The translations under genes and the position numbers were made by a program. The notes under the pieces are model-generated. The model was not told the origin of the DNA and ran no database searches. It worked only from the letters and a program-made list of their open reading frames with translations. DNA of 64,000 nucleotides from Macrothele yani (lineage: Eukaryota > Arthropoda > Arachnida > Araneae > Macrothelidae), in assembly GCA_039090855.1 (NCBI GenBank), contig CM077024.1, positions 64,193,594 through 64,257,593 of the forward strand, in the 5' to 3' direction. Below are positions 42,888-56,400 of this stretch, piece after piece. How positions within the stretch are numbered: position 1 is the stretch's first letter; the number at the start of each line of letters is the position of its first letter.

Positions 42888-44693
42888 CAGTGGCGGGGCC
42901 AAGAGCAAACACCCCATAATCTCCTTCAGGCCCCCCAAAGCCATCCCCAACAAAAAACGAAAGAAAAAAAAAGTGTGCTTGCTACACAAATGCATATTTA
43001 AGATTCAATACATGCCCCTAGTTTCCCTTTTCAATTAAATTGCTAGCCCTAAGCACCGCTTATACAGTAATTACGCACAGACGTTGAGTTTTCAGAAATC
43101 CAATCGATGCTCGAGCTTTAGACATAAAGTCTACTGTGTGCTCGGACCTTGGGCCAATGGGTGTTCGAACTTTGAACGAGAAGTAGATACTAAATGCTCG
43201 TTGTCATTTTTTTCAACTAAACTAATGATGTTTTTCTGAAGAACTTATTTCGTCAATGCACTCAAGGAGCCAAAATTGAAGTCGTTCTTATCTGAATGGC
43301 GGTAGCAGCAGTATTCAACTGAAATGATTTTTATGCGTAGTTACTGATAGGCCCTGAATGGCCGTTGTACACTTCTCTTTCGTATCTGACTGTAAGATGG
43401 TGACAACGGAACCTACTATTATATAATATACTTGATAACAGTTCTCTTGTCCACTTCCATCATTCACCAATCATGCAAGGAAAACTAACGTATTTGCGAT
43501 GGACAATTAGGAAATTAAAACCAATTTCTACGAAAATATTTAACATATTTGATTTTTCCTTAGTCCAGAGCTCGAGCAACCATTGGAAGATCGAGCTCTG
43601 GACATGAAGTCCACTGAGTGATCGAGCTTTGGACATGAAGTCTACTTAGTGAGCGAGATCTAGGCATGAAGTCTATTGAGTGATCGAGCACTGGACATGA
43701 AGCATATTGAGCGATCGAGCTCTGGATATCAAGCCTAATGAGTGATCGAGCTCTGGATATGAAGTCTATTGAGTGATTGAGCTCTGGACATGAAGTTTAT
43801 TGGGTGATCGAGCTCTGGATATGAAGTCTATTGAGTGATTGAGTTCTGGATATGAAGTCTATTGAGTGATCGAGCTCTGAGTATGAAGTCTATTTAGTGA
43901 TTGAAATCTGGACATGAATCCCATTGAGTGATCGAGCTCTGGACATGAATCCTAATGAGTGATCGAGCTCTAGATAAATTCCTTTGGTGCTCAAGCTCTT
44001 TACGTACGCACACACAGAAACATAAATTTGCAGTGGAACGTCGATTATACCCCAGTTAGTACGATTTAATTGATGACCGTTTTCTAGTACTAGAATAGAT
44101 ATAAAGTTAAGCACACTCTTAATTTTTCTGATGCGCTTTTTACAGTTTGCATGTTTTAATTTTAGTACCTTGAAAGACGTATGATCGATGTGCCACTGTG
44201 TTCTATTTGCAGGTGTTTCTATGCGTAACTATTTATGTATATACATTGTATACAGTATGTTTCTAGAAAACGTCTTTTTAATCAAGTTATTTCAATCTCT
44301 TTCGTCATTACTCTTAATGTATGATTAGAAAATTGGATTTTGGAATTGTTTCATAAGCACGAATAGTTTATGTTCTTTTCATGAAAGTTTTTTTCTTATA
44401 ACTGTATAAACCCCATCTTTTCACCTCCCCCAAATAGATATCAAAAACTCTATAAGCTTTTTGTTCACACACAACATACACTTGCGTTGTACAAATCCTT
44501 TCATGTATAGAATTACTGAAAAGAGGGGGAAATCAGAGCTTAAAAATTGAAAGGTCATTCTGTTGGGGGATGGGGGTGTGTAATTTTTATTTGTGACTTA
44601 ATCGCTGCTTAGCACCCACTGACGAATTTCAATGGGGCGTCGAACTTCGGAGCACTCACATAACAGGTGCCTATAAATTTGGAGCCGCCACTG
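42888..44693. mobile_element. Possible hAT-like non-autonomous element
   Basis: The left edge CAGTGGCGGGGCCA and the right edge, read inward, CAGTGGCGGCTCCA resemble hAT termini (two mismatches in 14). The flanks (AAGCAAGC on the left, TAAGTAGG on the right) do not give a clean 8-bp duplication. There is no transposase. The interior is AT-rich and carries the 31-bp minisatellite. Confidence 0.4.
43589..43985 (+). repeat. 31-bp minisatellite, about 13 units
   Basis: The consensus unit begins GATCGAGCTCTGGACATGAA and ends GTCTATTGAGT. Units differ by a few substitutions. Most contain GAGCTC. Isolated, more diverged units occur upstream at about 43,108-43,180, so the array was once longer or nucleated there. 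Confidence 0.93.
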
Positions 44694-44701
44694 TAAGTAG
44701 G

Positions 44702-47700
44702 TGTCGTTAATAATTGAAACATGATTTAAATAAAGACAAAGAAACAGCTTTCCTGTGTAGTTACGGATAATTTTATTTAACAACGTACAGTTTACATTCG
44801 TGACGCCAGGTGCCGCCACTTGCACAGGGTAGGCGACTCACGCACTATGGTTAGACGTACAAACACGTGATTTGACACAGGAGTCGAGAAGAACAATGCA
44901 TTAATACGGTGCGGGCGCCACACAAGAAGCCAAATTAAAAAAAAAGAGAATGTCGCCACAAGAAGATAAGTACCGAAGTCATAAAAAATCAACCAATTAA
45001 CAGTCGATATATAATATATTATGTGTATATCAATTTGAAGGAACTATAAGCTTCTGAATAAGGCGAAACGGTGCAAAACAAAATGCGAACAACCACAACA
45101 GTTTCAAAACTGGATACGAAGCATGAAGCTTTCTTTTAATTATAACGAACATCTAGGCAATCTTGGTCAACTGGTTGCACTCTATGGATCTAGGTAGCCT
45201 ACTGTGAATAAATTGGTTTGTTGCTTACAACATTTTCTTTGACACGCCAAAAAGCAGTTGTAAAAAAATCGTACACATACAAGCACACTGATGACCCTAA
45301 TTAACAAAAAAATACATCTTGAAAAAAATGTGATATAAACAGCACAGGTCTAAAAGCTCTCGACAAAAGTTTGAAACTGGAGGATGCACATATTTCTATT
45401 CACATTCTCAACTTGTTTGAAAGGGTTTCTTTAAAAAAAATAAAGAAAAGAGCATGTTAAAATCAACCCTCACAACTTTTTTTTAAGTTTTTCTCCACTA
45501 TTTTCTTTAAAAACCTAGTTGTGTCTTTTTACAAGGTACAGAATCGTGTACTTATAGTCAAATGTCTAGTATTCGGAATACAGTAAACTATAAAGATGAA
45601 CATGCAAAAACTCTAATGGTGAACAGCAGGTGTAAAAATTACATTCTAAGTACTTACATTAACAAAACTTTACCGGGAAATAAGTTTAGCAAGTGTAAAA
45701 ATCTTTCGGAAATGCTTTGTAAAGCAAAGGAAAATGGAATAGCAAAAAGAGTAAACTTATCTCAAACTCGATTCACTTCGTTGGCTAATCTCTTCCGAGG
45801 CTTATGGAATATTTGTAACATATATATTTGAAAATGGCTGGCCGTCTCGTTAATAGAAATTTACATCGCGAAATGGAGAGAAGGTTCTCTTGAAATCTTC
45901 CTCAAAACCATTACAAAGATGGACTCAGCACGTTACTGCAACTAAAATGCCTATTAATTACAAAATCTCTCGTGCATGTAGAAAACAAAACGCTGGCAAT
46001 TGCTTGCTGAGAAGCGACACTTTAAGAGTTTCTTTTTACTTCTATGTTCTTTAAACAACTTTGTTTTTTAAATAACAGTCGATCATTACACTAGTGCAGC
46101 AGTTTAGTCGCTGATGGGACTGTTGAAAATGAACACGTATAGTCAGAGTAAACGAACTTTGAGGCTTTTCAGGCAATTCCTATTTAAATGTTTTGAACAT
46201 TTGCGTTTTATACTGTGAAAAAAATCCCTTAAAAAGCTCTATAATAGCCCATGAGTGCCATGCTTTCGTTCTCAATTTCATTCACTCTTTGAATGTGCAG
46301 TCCATGTGGATATTTTGTTGTTGTTGTTACTGTGTTGAATCAGTGAAGGAGAAACAAAACAAATTCATTAGTTAATAACAGAAGGAGAAAGAGAAGTAAG
46401 GTGGTTAAGTGAATGACCACATGAGCCTACTGTACATTAATTATTTACGTAAGACACCGAATGTAAAAAACAGTTTCGAAAAACCTCTTGACTTCTACTT
46501 ATCAACAGAATTTCTGCAAAAGAATGCATCGTAATTGGCTGTGAACATTTGGTACTCCTCTTCTTCAAACGTAACGCCGTACACCTGCTGAATCAAGTGA
46601 TTTACTCATACATAGTACGGTGGAACCATTACAAGAGTGACATCAATAGAACATATCAATTAGTACATATCGATAGGGGATATCAATTCGACCAAATGAC
46701 TTCCCGATTCGTAAATTGCGGAAATAGCACTTGTTATATTTATTCCGTTAACAGTTAAATCACATTGTTCTGAGTAACATATCGCGCAGCAGAAAGCCAT
46801 GAAAATTTACTGCTTTCTATCGCAAAAGATTCTTAGAGTCCTACAGTAGTGTCTTGTAAGCACAAAGAATTCTTTTTCTTTATTGAATTTGCTACAGATA
46901 GGAAATTTTACTAAGTATACTTATTCCCACCTGATTTCTGAAACATTTCTCGGGCAAGCTACAGAAGCCTTCTGCTTCACCTGTCACAACAGAGGCATCC
47001 GAGACGCCTGAATACAGCCTTTCTCTGAAGAATATTCACCTTTCCAAAAGGAAGACTTTTTTTTTGTCTGCCTATGCGTTCCACCCATTTTTGCTTTCTT
47101 TTAAATATTTACTAAAAGAGAAAACCAACCTGAAAAGGAAATTCCTTTGCTGATTAGGAAGGATGCCGAAACCGGGTGGAACGAACTGAAAGCTTTGAAG
47201 ACATTAAGTGAAGAAACTCAATTTTAGATAACACGCAAAGTGCTGCTAACTGTGTTTAAGCATGAAAACTTATGAAGAATGACAGCACTTACTTCTCTTT
47301 CTGAGTCGATCACATCTGCCAATCAAGTGTCAATAATATACAATCCTATGCGCAGTTATACAGAATTGAGGGTGATAAACATAACTCTTGCAACATGAGT
47401 GCAACAAAGATAAAGTAAGTCTTTGAACCTGAGTGCAACAAAGATAACTCTTTAGACCTGAGTGCAGTAACTAACATCGGCACTTTGAATAACGACGTAG
47501 AAACATTACGCTTTCCTTTCATTCGCAACTGCATGAATGCTTTCAAAGACATTATTTTCGAGATCTGAGTTACGTCCAATCTTGGCAATTCTCTGTATTC
47601 TTACAATAACAAGTCTTACAGTTTAAGTTTAACGAACATTATGTTTCGCTAAAAATTATGCAACATTATGTTGCACGGAGTGCTACTTTTTTAACAGGAA

Positions 47701-50700
47701 CCAAATTCATTTTCCCTTGACTGTGCTTGATTTGGACAGAAGCAGTAAACGTGTCTGGCGAATACAGTTAAAAGTTCATTTTTTTTAAATGCATTAATAT
47801 GTTTATTCCTCATTCTTTTCCTTTTTTTGAGCAGGGGTGAGGGCTGGGTTTTTCTTTTTAAAATGCATGCATACAGGAAACAGATCTATGAACGGAGTTC
47901 AAGAAATATTTTAGCGCTTCTCTCTGGTAAGATCACAGAAATACATAAATTTAACGGATGCAAAATTTCCCAGTTACTTGCCCGTTGGCTATATTGGATT
48001 GCTGAGATTTTGAATAACAATTCCCTTGGCTTCTTGAAGACAGTGATAGAGTATTTTGTCGAAATATTTCTTGCGCGCAAAAAAGGGGAAAAGGGTGAAG
48101 TGGGGTGGAGGTTATGACCTATGAAAGATGTTCCACACGGCCAGATATGTAAATTGTCCAAATTTCGTTTAGGCCACTCATTAACATTCCGAAGCTGGTA
48201 ATGCGGTGCAAGAAAAGAGATTATTAAACCTCCATATGTCGAACACAAGGGTAATCGTGGAAACAAGGTCAAAACATTATGGTTACGGTTCCTTTCTATT
48301 TAATACAGTGAACTAATGCAATCGTGTGAGAACAAATTTATGTTAGTACTGATGTTTCTGACCGAAATAAAACAACATTTATTAATGTAAAAAATTTTAA
48401 TTCGCTTAGATTATCCCAAAACACATTTATTTCCGATTTACGTGCAATTTGAAGATATATTCATAGTGTTTTGTCACAGGATCACGTTCATGCTGATAAA
48501 AAGAGTATCATAATCAAAAAGTGGGTTTCTGTAAACGAAACAACCTAAAATATTGTGAGTGGCGACTCTTAAACACTAAAGATAAGTTTAACAAGAGTGT
48601 TCCGCCTTTGTGAGTAGTCAAGTTTGATTGCTGTTTTTACTAACATGCGAACATCTTAAGTCTTCACTACGTTGAATCAGATAACTTTAATAATTTTATG
48701 TACGCAGATTTTTGGTCAAGCACAAACTTGCGCATGCGTAGCAAAGTAAACTTGCTGTCTCGAGATAGTAGATGCGAACAAAGAAAATCGTGTACAGAAG
48801 CACTTTGAGGACTAGTTGGGTGGTATCTTAAAGACCAATTTGGTTAAAAAACTTTTTTGCTGATTATCTCCGAAGGCATTTGCTTCGTTGATGAAAATAG
48901 TAATTTTTTTGAAAAAAGGAAAAAAAAATATGAAAAATTAAATGCCAGATTCTCGAAATTTCAATCTGACAAGCCAATATAATCACTATAAAATTCGGGA
49001 CAGTTTTGACTGGTTTCCAGAAATTTTTGCACGGAGTGATTAACGAAGAATGTTTCTTCGTAAATCTTCAATCATTCACGCACTAAAATAATTTGCATGT
49101 CGGGGCTTGCCTTTTTTGTTGTTTGCGACAATATCTCAGTATGATTGATAAGAACAATGATTAATTTCCATGCTTTGACAAATGCATGTTCTCATGATTA
49201 TACAGCAGATTATGTTACTGGCGAATTATGGTAGAAGAGAATAACCTTTTCTTTCATTTTCTTTACTATAACGGTTCATAAGTAGTAAAACAGTCACAAG
49301 TCCTTGCTATCGCAGACACTGAAGTAAAGGATCAAGATTCCAGCTTCATTCTAAACGACAGCCACAGACATTTCTACCAAAACCGGACGACGCATTTTTA
49401 ACGAGGGAGACGGCGACTGTTAAAAACATTCAGACGCCATTTGTCAATAACCAATTATGAAGTAATAATACAACTTGTTTTGAATGTATTAGTCTTCTGT
49501 ATATGCGAAGTTTGACACTTACGTGAGTTGTTCGCGTACACACCCAGGAAAATTCTATGGCAGTGATTTAAAAAAACCACTAACTTTTGTGGGTATTGTT
49601 TTACTTGAATTCTGCCGGGAGGAAGAGTCATTCCGAAGAGCAGAACTGTTATCGAGACCAGTGTATTTCTTCATCATTATACAAATAATAATAATAATGA
49701 AGATCTGAACGGACAACCGTATTTTTCATCTGACATCCTATTCTTCACGGATGACGAAATAATTTCTAGTTCTGATTTTGTCCGATCAGATGCCGTAGTT
49801 TAAATGAAGTGTGCTACTCAGAGAAAAAAATGAAAATGTTGCATCGGCATTTCTACGGAACGGATTTTTCAAGTTTCGAAATTCCCTTACAGGAGAAAAA
49901 ATAAATATAATCCACATCGGCTGCTTGCTCTTCCCTTCTGAAGATATATTTTGGACGCAACGGATCGGTACTGGTAAAGAAAATGCTGCAAAATTCCAGA
50001 ATATATTTTTTTAACTTTAGCACTGGTACCGCGCTGAGTACCAAAGCAGCTTTCCAAGTACCCTACGTTTATACATAGTACACTACGTTTCTACCTTCGT
50101 ACCTACTTCGTTACTGAATGATTAATTTTCAGAGATGGTTTAGACCATTTTAAACCTGAAGGTATAGATGTAGATGTAGAAAGTACATAGTGTCACCAAA
50201 TGACAGCGCCATCTAGTGTCTCCTTATTACCAGAACCTTGAGAAACTGCGCATTTCAATTACTTGTCGGGTAAATGCACGAAAAATGAAGCGCGTTGCTG
50301 CAGTAAACAGTATTCTGGATGTGAAAGCCAAATACAAAAGCACTGTTTTGTTACTGGCTGCTGCAGCTGAAACTGCCAAAAATATCATGAGAAAACGAAT
50401 TCTTGAGAATCAAGGGAAGGGAACGCTGGAGCAGAAAAATCACGTTGTTTTATTTATTTATTTATTTTTTGTTTTGAAAATCACATTCAGCTTCTAATAC
50501 TACCCTAATTAACAATAGCAACGTGTGTAATGAACTTAGCTGAGGTCACTGCGTTCAGCGGAATAAGCGAAGACAAAATGCGCTTAACTGTGGCTCACCG
50601 TGAATGAGCATAAATCACAGTGGCAGCAGGCTCTAGTCTTAATAAGTCCCAGAGATCTTACGCTATTGTAATGAAAGCCCATTACATTTCTATTATTCAA

Positions 50701-53446
50701 AATAAACCTTTCACACAAGATTAAATTTTCGCATTTCAATGAGAAGCGGGAAGAAATAAGTTGGTGCAACTGTTATCTCCAATGATAACGGCATCGATTT
50801 TTATATTCATAACAAAAATTAAACGAAAATGCTAAATTCCTTTTGTTATTCGAAAATCGTGAGTGAAATATGAAAACTGGGCTATCATAATACTTTCACT
50901 TATTTTTTAAAGAACGATTTGATCCTCCAACAGGCTTAAAAGTATTTTCAGTTCACCAGGCAGTTTTCAAAGTGATCCTGCATTATCGCCTAAGAAATAA
51001 ATGTCGTCATTATTTCGGTATTTTTAAAAGTGCGTTTTCAGAGTTCAGCATTTTAAGCGCAATATGAAATCTTTAAGACCATCACAATATATGTATACAT
51101 AGTGTATATTAAAAATAAATAAAAATTCTTAAAAGAGAAGCATTTTGAATTTAAAATGTAAAAATCTTTAAAATTGATAAAAGTAAATGAAGCTCATATT
51201 GACAAAACTAAATACTTGCATGTCACTCACGAATACTAGAAATAAGAAAATAACTCCGGTGTTTTGGCAGAATTTTATTATTTTCACTTTCTACCATTTC
51301 AGGTAATAGGGAACGATGAATGTTTAAAAAAGGCATGGTTCGGTGGGCCTAAATTTCCAGCTATGGTTGATTCTCGGCGGAGGATGAAATGCACGATATA
51401 AAACCGTACATCAAGTGAAGATTTATCGGTTAGGAAAGATGATGTGGATAAAAAATTTCATAGAAAAAAATACATGCTACTCGTGAACAGAACGTTTGAT
51501 CACCAATGAATCATTTCAGGAAAAAATAACAGTAAATGAGTTGTTTTTCCTGAAAATGGCAATTTAACAAACATTTTTTTCTTTGTTTTGTTAATACAAA
51601 ATGCTGATCATCTGTAAGACACAATTTTTTCAAAATCTTATTAGGATGAACTGGAATTTGCTGACGAAATGCAAGTGAAGCTCTATTGTATGTGATATGT
51701 TTAGTCCAGTGAAGAAAATCTGAGTCTCTGTTTTCAGCTACATTCGGGAAAAGAAGCCTAAATATTTTATATACTTTATTTCTGGTAGATTCTGCAATGA
51801 TTTGAATGGTGCTCTTCAAACTGAACAGCGCAAGCTACAAAGTACAAAAATTGAAATTAACTCAAAACAAGGGATGATTATAAATTTAGAAAAACAACCG
51901 GTACTCAAAACGAGAAATCACGCAAAACCTTCGTTTAAAATATAATACTAACCGAAGTGCGTTCAGGAAGCGTATCTGTTTTAAGATAGTACATACATAT
52001 ATATTTTGCATCACTAATCTCCCTGACGATGTGTGTAAAACTGAGTCATTCAACATCTTTCAGACTAGAGATGAATGTATAAAAAATCAGTGTATAATGA
52101 ATCACAGGACTGAAAGAATGTTTGAAAAAGGTAATGAGAAATGCTTATGGAATGAACACCAATAAAAATTTAATGATAAATGCATCAGGTTCAATTTGCA
52201 GAATAGGAATAATGTTTACAATAAAAATAGATGCACTTTTACAAAACAGTCGTATATTGTCGTATAACTTTTATCGTACCCATAGCGTATGATGCGAATT
52301 ATAGCAAAACGAATGTACCGATGACAGTTGCTAACAAACGGAAATGAAAATGCGCTAGAAATAACACATATTACGTTAATTTAATTTAAGTTCAACCGAA
52401 GTGATCGAATAAGACACAGTAATCGGAACATCATCTTTCGGAGAAACTCACAAGCCCACAAAAAACATAGTAAAAGTATAAAATACTGATGCTCAAATAC
52501 AGTTTGGATACCGTACAGACCATAGCGGGTGCTTTGTTAATACGTGTACTGGTGAATCACATATGCCAAAAAAGTGAACTCTCTAATTTAAACTAATTCT
52601 TCCAATACCGTTTGATAAGAGATCTAAATCAATTCTAAAATTGTAGAACGCTTGTGAGCTCGAATTCGACATTTGAATAATTTAAAACGTATATCTATAT
52701 TTAGGTGTATGCATTTATATGTATATATATAAATATATATATATATATACACATCAAGGAAAAATTTGTATACAAAGAATTGTTTTCCTAATTTGATGTA
52801 CATTAAGGGAAAACATTGCGATATATAAAGAATTGATTTCCTAATTAGACGTACTTATGTATGATTTACAGAACTCTTGACTTACTCCTCACCTCAAATT
52901 TTAGGCCACAGTGGAATGAAAACATCATATATTAAATAAGCAACAACTCTCAACAGCGTCCATTTTGAACGCGAACAAACTTATTTAGGAAACAAAATAA
53001 CCTCATTTTAACATTACTTAGCTTTTAGATATATCACTTAGTTTTAGGCACTAAAGACTGTTTCTTCAAGGAAGAGTACAAGATTAAAAGACAGATGTCA
53101 CATATTTGGTCGCACGATTTAACTCTGCCGTTTCAAGCACGGAAAGGAATTCATCACAGAACGGAAGTAGAAAGTCTTCTTTCAACTAAACGTGTGCTCT
53201 CTTTTAACAGAATTTAACGCAAACCGTTCACCTCTGTACTCTTCGTTAAAGAAACTGAGCAGCGGAACAAGTTCTTTTCTTCTGCCTATAACACAAAATG
53301 AAGCCATCGCTTTGGATAGGGATGTATAGAATGAGATGCAGCCCATGATACACATTTTTTTAATTTCTTAAGCTGTTTTAAAGACTAAAGCTGCCATATC
53401 CAAATAGCAGCCAGTTTTTTAGTTATCCTTTGTTTGCTGCAAATGA
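44702..53446. other. No gene supported; AT-rich, may include MAP1 3' UTR
   Basis: Nearly 9 kb without a convincing coding region, RNA gene or intact element. Seen: a short direct repeat of CCTGAGTGCAACAAAGATAA-like units at 47,396-47,466, TTTA repeats at 50,450-50,470, and TA-rich microsatellite sequence at 52,715-52,750. The part nearest 53,446 lies directly downstream of the MAP1 stop on the minus strand, so it probably includes the 3' UTR. The polyadenylation site cannot be picked with confidence. Confidence 0.5.
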
Positions 53447-56400
53447 TCAGAATTCCAAACGGTAGGCAGAACAGCGGGTCTCGTGATCTTGTAAATTGAC
53501 GGTACACCGACTTGCAGAAGGAGCGACCTCGATGGAATTAGCAGTCAGTGTCTCCTGGTTCTGTGCCATCCAGTAGCCTAGGGTATCCGTCTCATATGTG
53601 GGAATGATCGTGACCTCCAAGTCTTCTTTCCATGATTTTTTGGCTTCCAAAAGGGCGTTCAGGACCTCTTTACTGGGATTTATTCCACTCAAGACGTAGT
53701 ACCTCGCTCGAACTTTCTTGAAGAACTCTATGTCGCAGTAATCCGGATCTCCATGATGAGGAACATAAGCTAGGTCGACATAGACAGGCGAACCGTTTGA
53801 GGCGGCAGCAGGAGCTTTGCTTTTTAAAGGTGCTTTTGATGGGGACGAAAGAGCTTTAGATCCAACGACAGGAGATCCAGCTTTACCGTTGTCAATTGAA
53901 GATCGCTTGTCATTTGATTTGTTCAACGTTTTATGTAGAGTAGAGCTCTTGGTTGTTTTCTTAACCAAGTTGTGAGCTGATTCAGGAGGCGTAGGTAGAC
54001 CCATTGGCTTGCCCCACTCTTCTAACCGGAAATCGTAATTTGGATCTGCAGAAGGCATGTCGGGAATCCTGGTGAATATGTCATCCTTGTAGTGGTCGTG
54101 CTGCTCAAAGTCATGTCATCAGACAATTGTTGTGGATTGTTACCATCAAAAGAGAGGGACTTGATTTCAGACGTTTGTTCGATCCTAAGAGATTGTTTAT
54201 AGATGTTGTTGCCATCTACTTCTTCTTCCTCTTGTGCGTACGCTTTATTTGTGTAAGCGTACGGCGATACAGTTCCCGGAATGGAAGAGCTGTCTTCATC
54301 TTCCGAATCAGACTGACCATAGGGATCTTCTCGTCGGCTGTCGTATTTGCTGATTGAGGAAACTCCACTAGGAAAGTTCATGTTATCTGATGAAAAGCCA
54401 TCTGGAGCAGCAATATCGTGAGCAAAATTGTTCTGGTTACCAGAAAAGTTGTTTTGCTGATCCGCTTGAACAGAATTCTTCTGATCCGAGATGTGTGGAA
54501 ATGAAATCTCTGCCGGTTCAGCTGGAGAAGGTACATCAGATGAAGAGTCATTTTCCATAATATTATCTTCAGGTGAAGCCGAGTGGAAGCGAGAATTTTC
54601 TACGTACGCGTATTCTTTCTCTACTTTGAGATTAGATTGTGAAATCTCTGAAAACTGCGAGCTGCAGTTGACAGGGTCGTTTGAGTCAACATCTGTTGTA
54701 CTTTGCCAGTGGTTTGACTCGATATCATTCACTGCGAATGGCTTTGCTTCGATCTGTGGTGAACCACAATCTTTATGTACATCCTGGTGCTCTGATGGTG
54801 GTATCTGTTCCATGACATGACCATTTTGATGAGATGAACCTGAAAGCGCAAGCTCGTCACACTCTCTGTGAACGCCACTAATTTTCTCTTCGTCGTGATA
54901 AAATTCTGAATATTTTGTATCAGATATTATCTGATGATCTTCATTTGCTGCGAACTGCAAATCAATATCCTTCTCTTCAACCGTGTGGTGGTCACCGTGG
55001 TGGAAATCGGGATCTTCATAAGTAGAGGGAAGCGGATGATCATCTGTTACTGGGAACTGTAGATTTGTGTCTTTCTCTTCTATGACATCGTGGTCACTAT
55101 CGGCATAAAAGCCGCTGCTGGATACAACGCCTGTTTCACTTTCATAAGCTGCCTCAGGCACAATTGCAATGTCACAGTGGTCCACCGCAGGCAAAATATC
55201 ATGTTGTTCCTCAGTTCTGTTCACGATTTCAACATCTGGATGATCAGAAAGTTCTGTTACAGTGGAATGTGTTTCCTGTACGATTTCTTTGCTGCTTTCT
55301 TGTTCATGCTTCTCGTCACCAGCGCACACATCTTCTAAGACGGGTTCTTGGTCGTCATTGAATTGTTCATACATAGAACTTTGCATGTTTGCAGTGATTT
55401 CACTTGTAATCACACTGGAAGAAAATGATTCACTAGTCACAACGGTGGAGCACTGTGTCTCACTGCTGAGTACGCTTGAACTAATGTCATCTAATGTATA
55501 TCCACTGGTGGTCATCTCATTAGCCATATCCGGGTCATTCGCGTTTATCTGCTCTTTGATATCGTCGAAAGAACCAGCAAATTCCTGCTGCGGAAAGCAC
55601 TTTTCTTTTTCAAGAACTCCTCCTGCGGAATTCGCATCACACGCTGCATCAAAGACATTCTGCTCATCTTTGCATAAAGGACTGTGCAATGACGTTTCAG
55701 AAACATCATGTTCACTTAGAGCATCCATAACTTCTACACATAGTGCATTGTTTTTGTGTTTGGAATCTTGAGACAGTTTTGGTGATTGTGGTTCTGATGG
55801 AGTGGTACCCCCGATACATTCACCAGTTCTGGAAAATCTGCTTCCCCTACGTTTCCAAACACTGGTTGTTCAATAACAGGGCTTGGTGCTCGATCTGAGT
55901 CTGAACCCTCTGGTTCTTCGTACAAAGGATCGTCAATGACGTCAGAAGTTTGCCTAAAAGACGGCGATGAAACAAAATGTTGCGAAATGGGATCTCTCAT
56001 CTCGTCATACATTTCGTTATTATCAGCTGGCTGTAAATTGTCAAAATGTTCGTTTTCGCCTGGGGGAGTTGGATGACGAATCATTTCTTCATCATCTTCA
56101 GCAGAGTCATGATCTTTCTCATTAAAATCCTGCTTACCTTCTGACGTATAATCTTCAGGAGTGTCCTGATCAGCGTTGAAACCGTCAGTGTCGATGTTCG
56201 ACTCAAGGTTGCCTACTTCGGCTATTACTTGTGAAGTTTCTTGAAGCTGATCGTCCATGTGACCTTCGTAATCAACAATAGCATGGGGTGTTGGGCTTTT
56301 GACGACATCTTCATCATCTGAATCAGAATCTCGAGACGGTAGTTTTACATTCAGTCTCCTTGGATCTGCAAAATCTGAGTCCTCTTTCACCATGTAACGG

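Noticed and set aside
43589..43985. CRISPR array
   Set aside because: The units are directly adjacent with no unique spacers, in a eukaryotic sequence; it is a minisatellite.
45562..45831. 89-residue plus-strand protein
   Set aside because: No family resemblance and no supporting splice or promoter signals; probably chance.
47827..48117. 96-residue plus-strand protein downstream of MAP1
   Set aside because: No recognised motif, not extended by neighbouring exons, in AT-rich non-coding sequence; a chance ORF is likely.
54022..55812. Short introns inside the MAP1 exon as an explanation for the frame changes
   Set aside because: Protein-like sequence continues across each junction with a one-base shift; no room or splice sites for an intron are seen.
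55808..55812. Programmed ribosomal frameshifting in MAP1
   Set aside because: Four sites in both directions, at simple homopolymers or without a slippery heptamer, fit base errors better; MAP1 genes are not known to need frameshifting.
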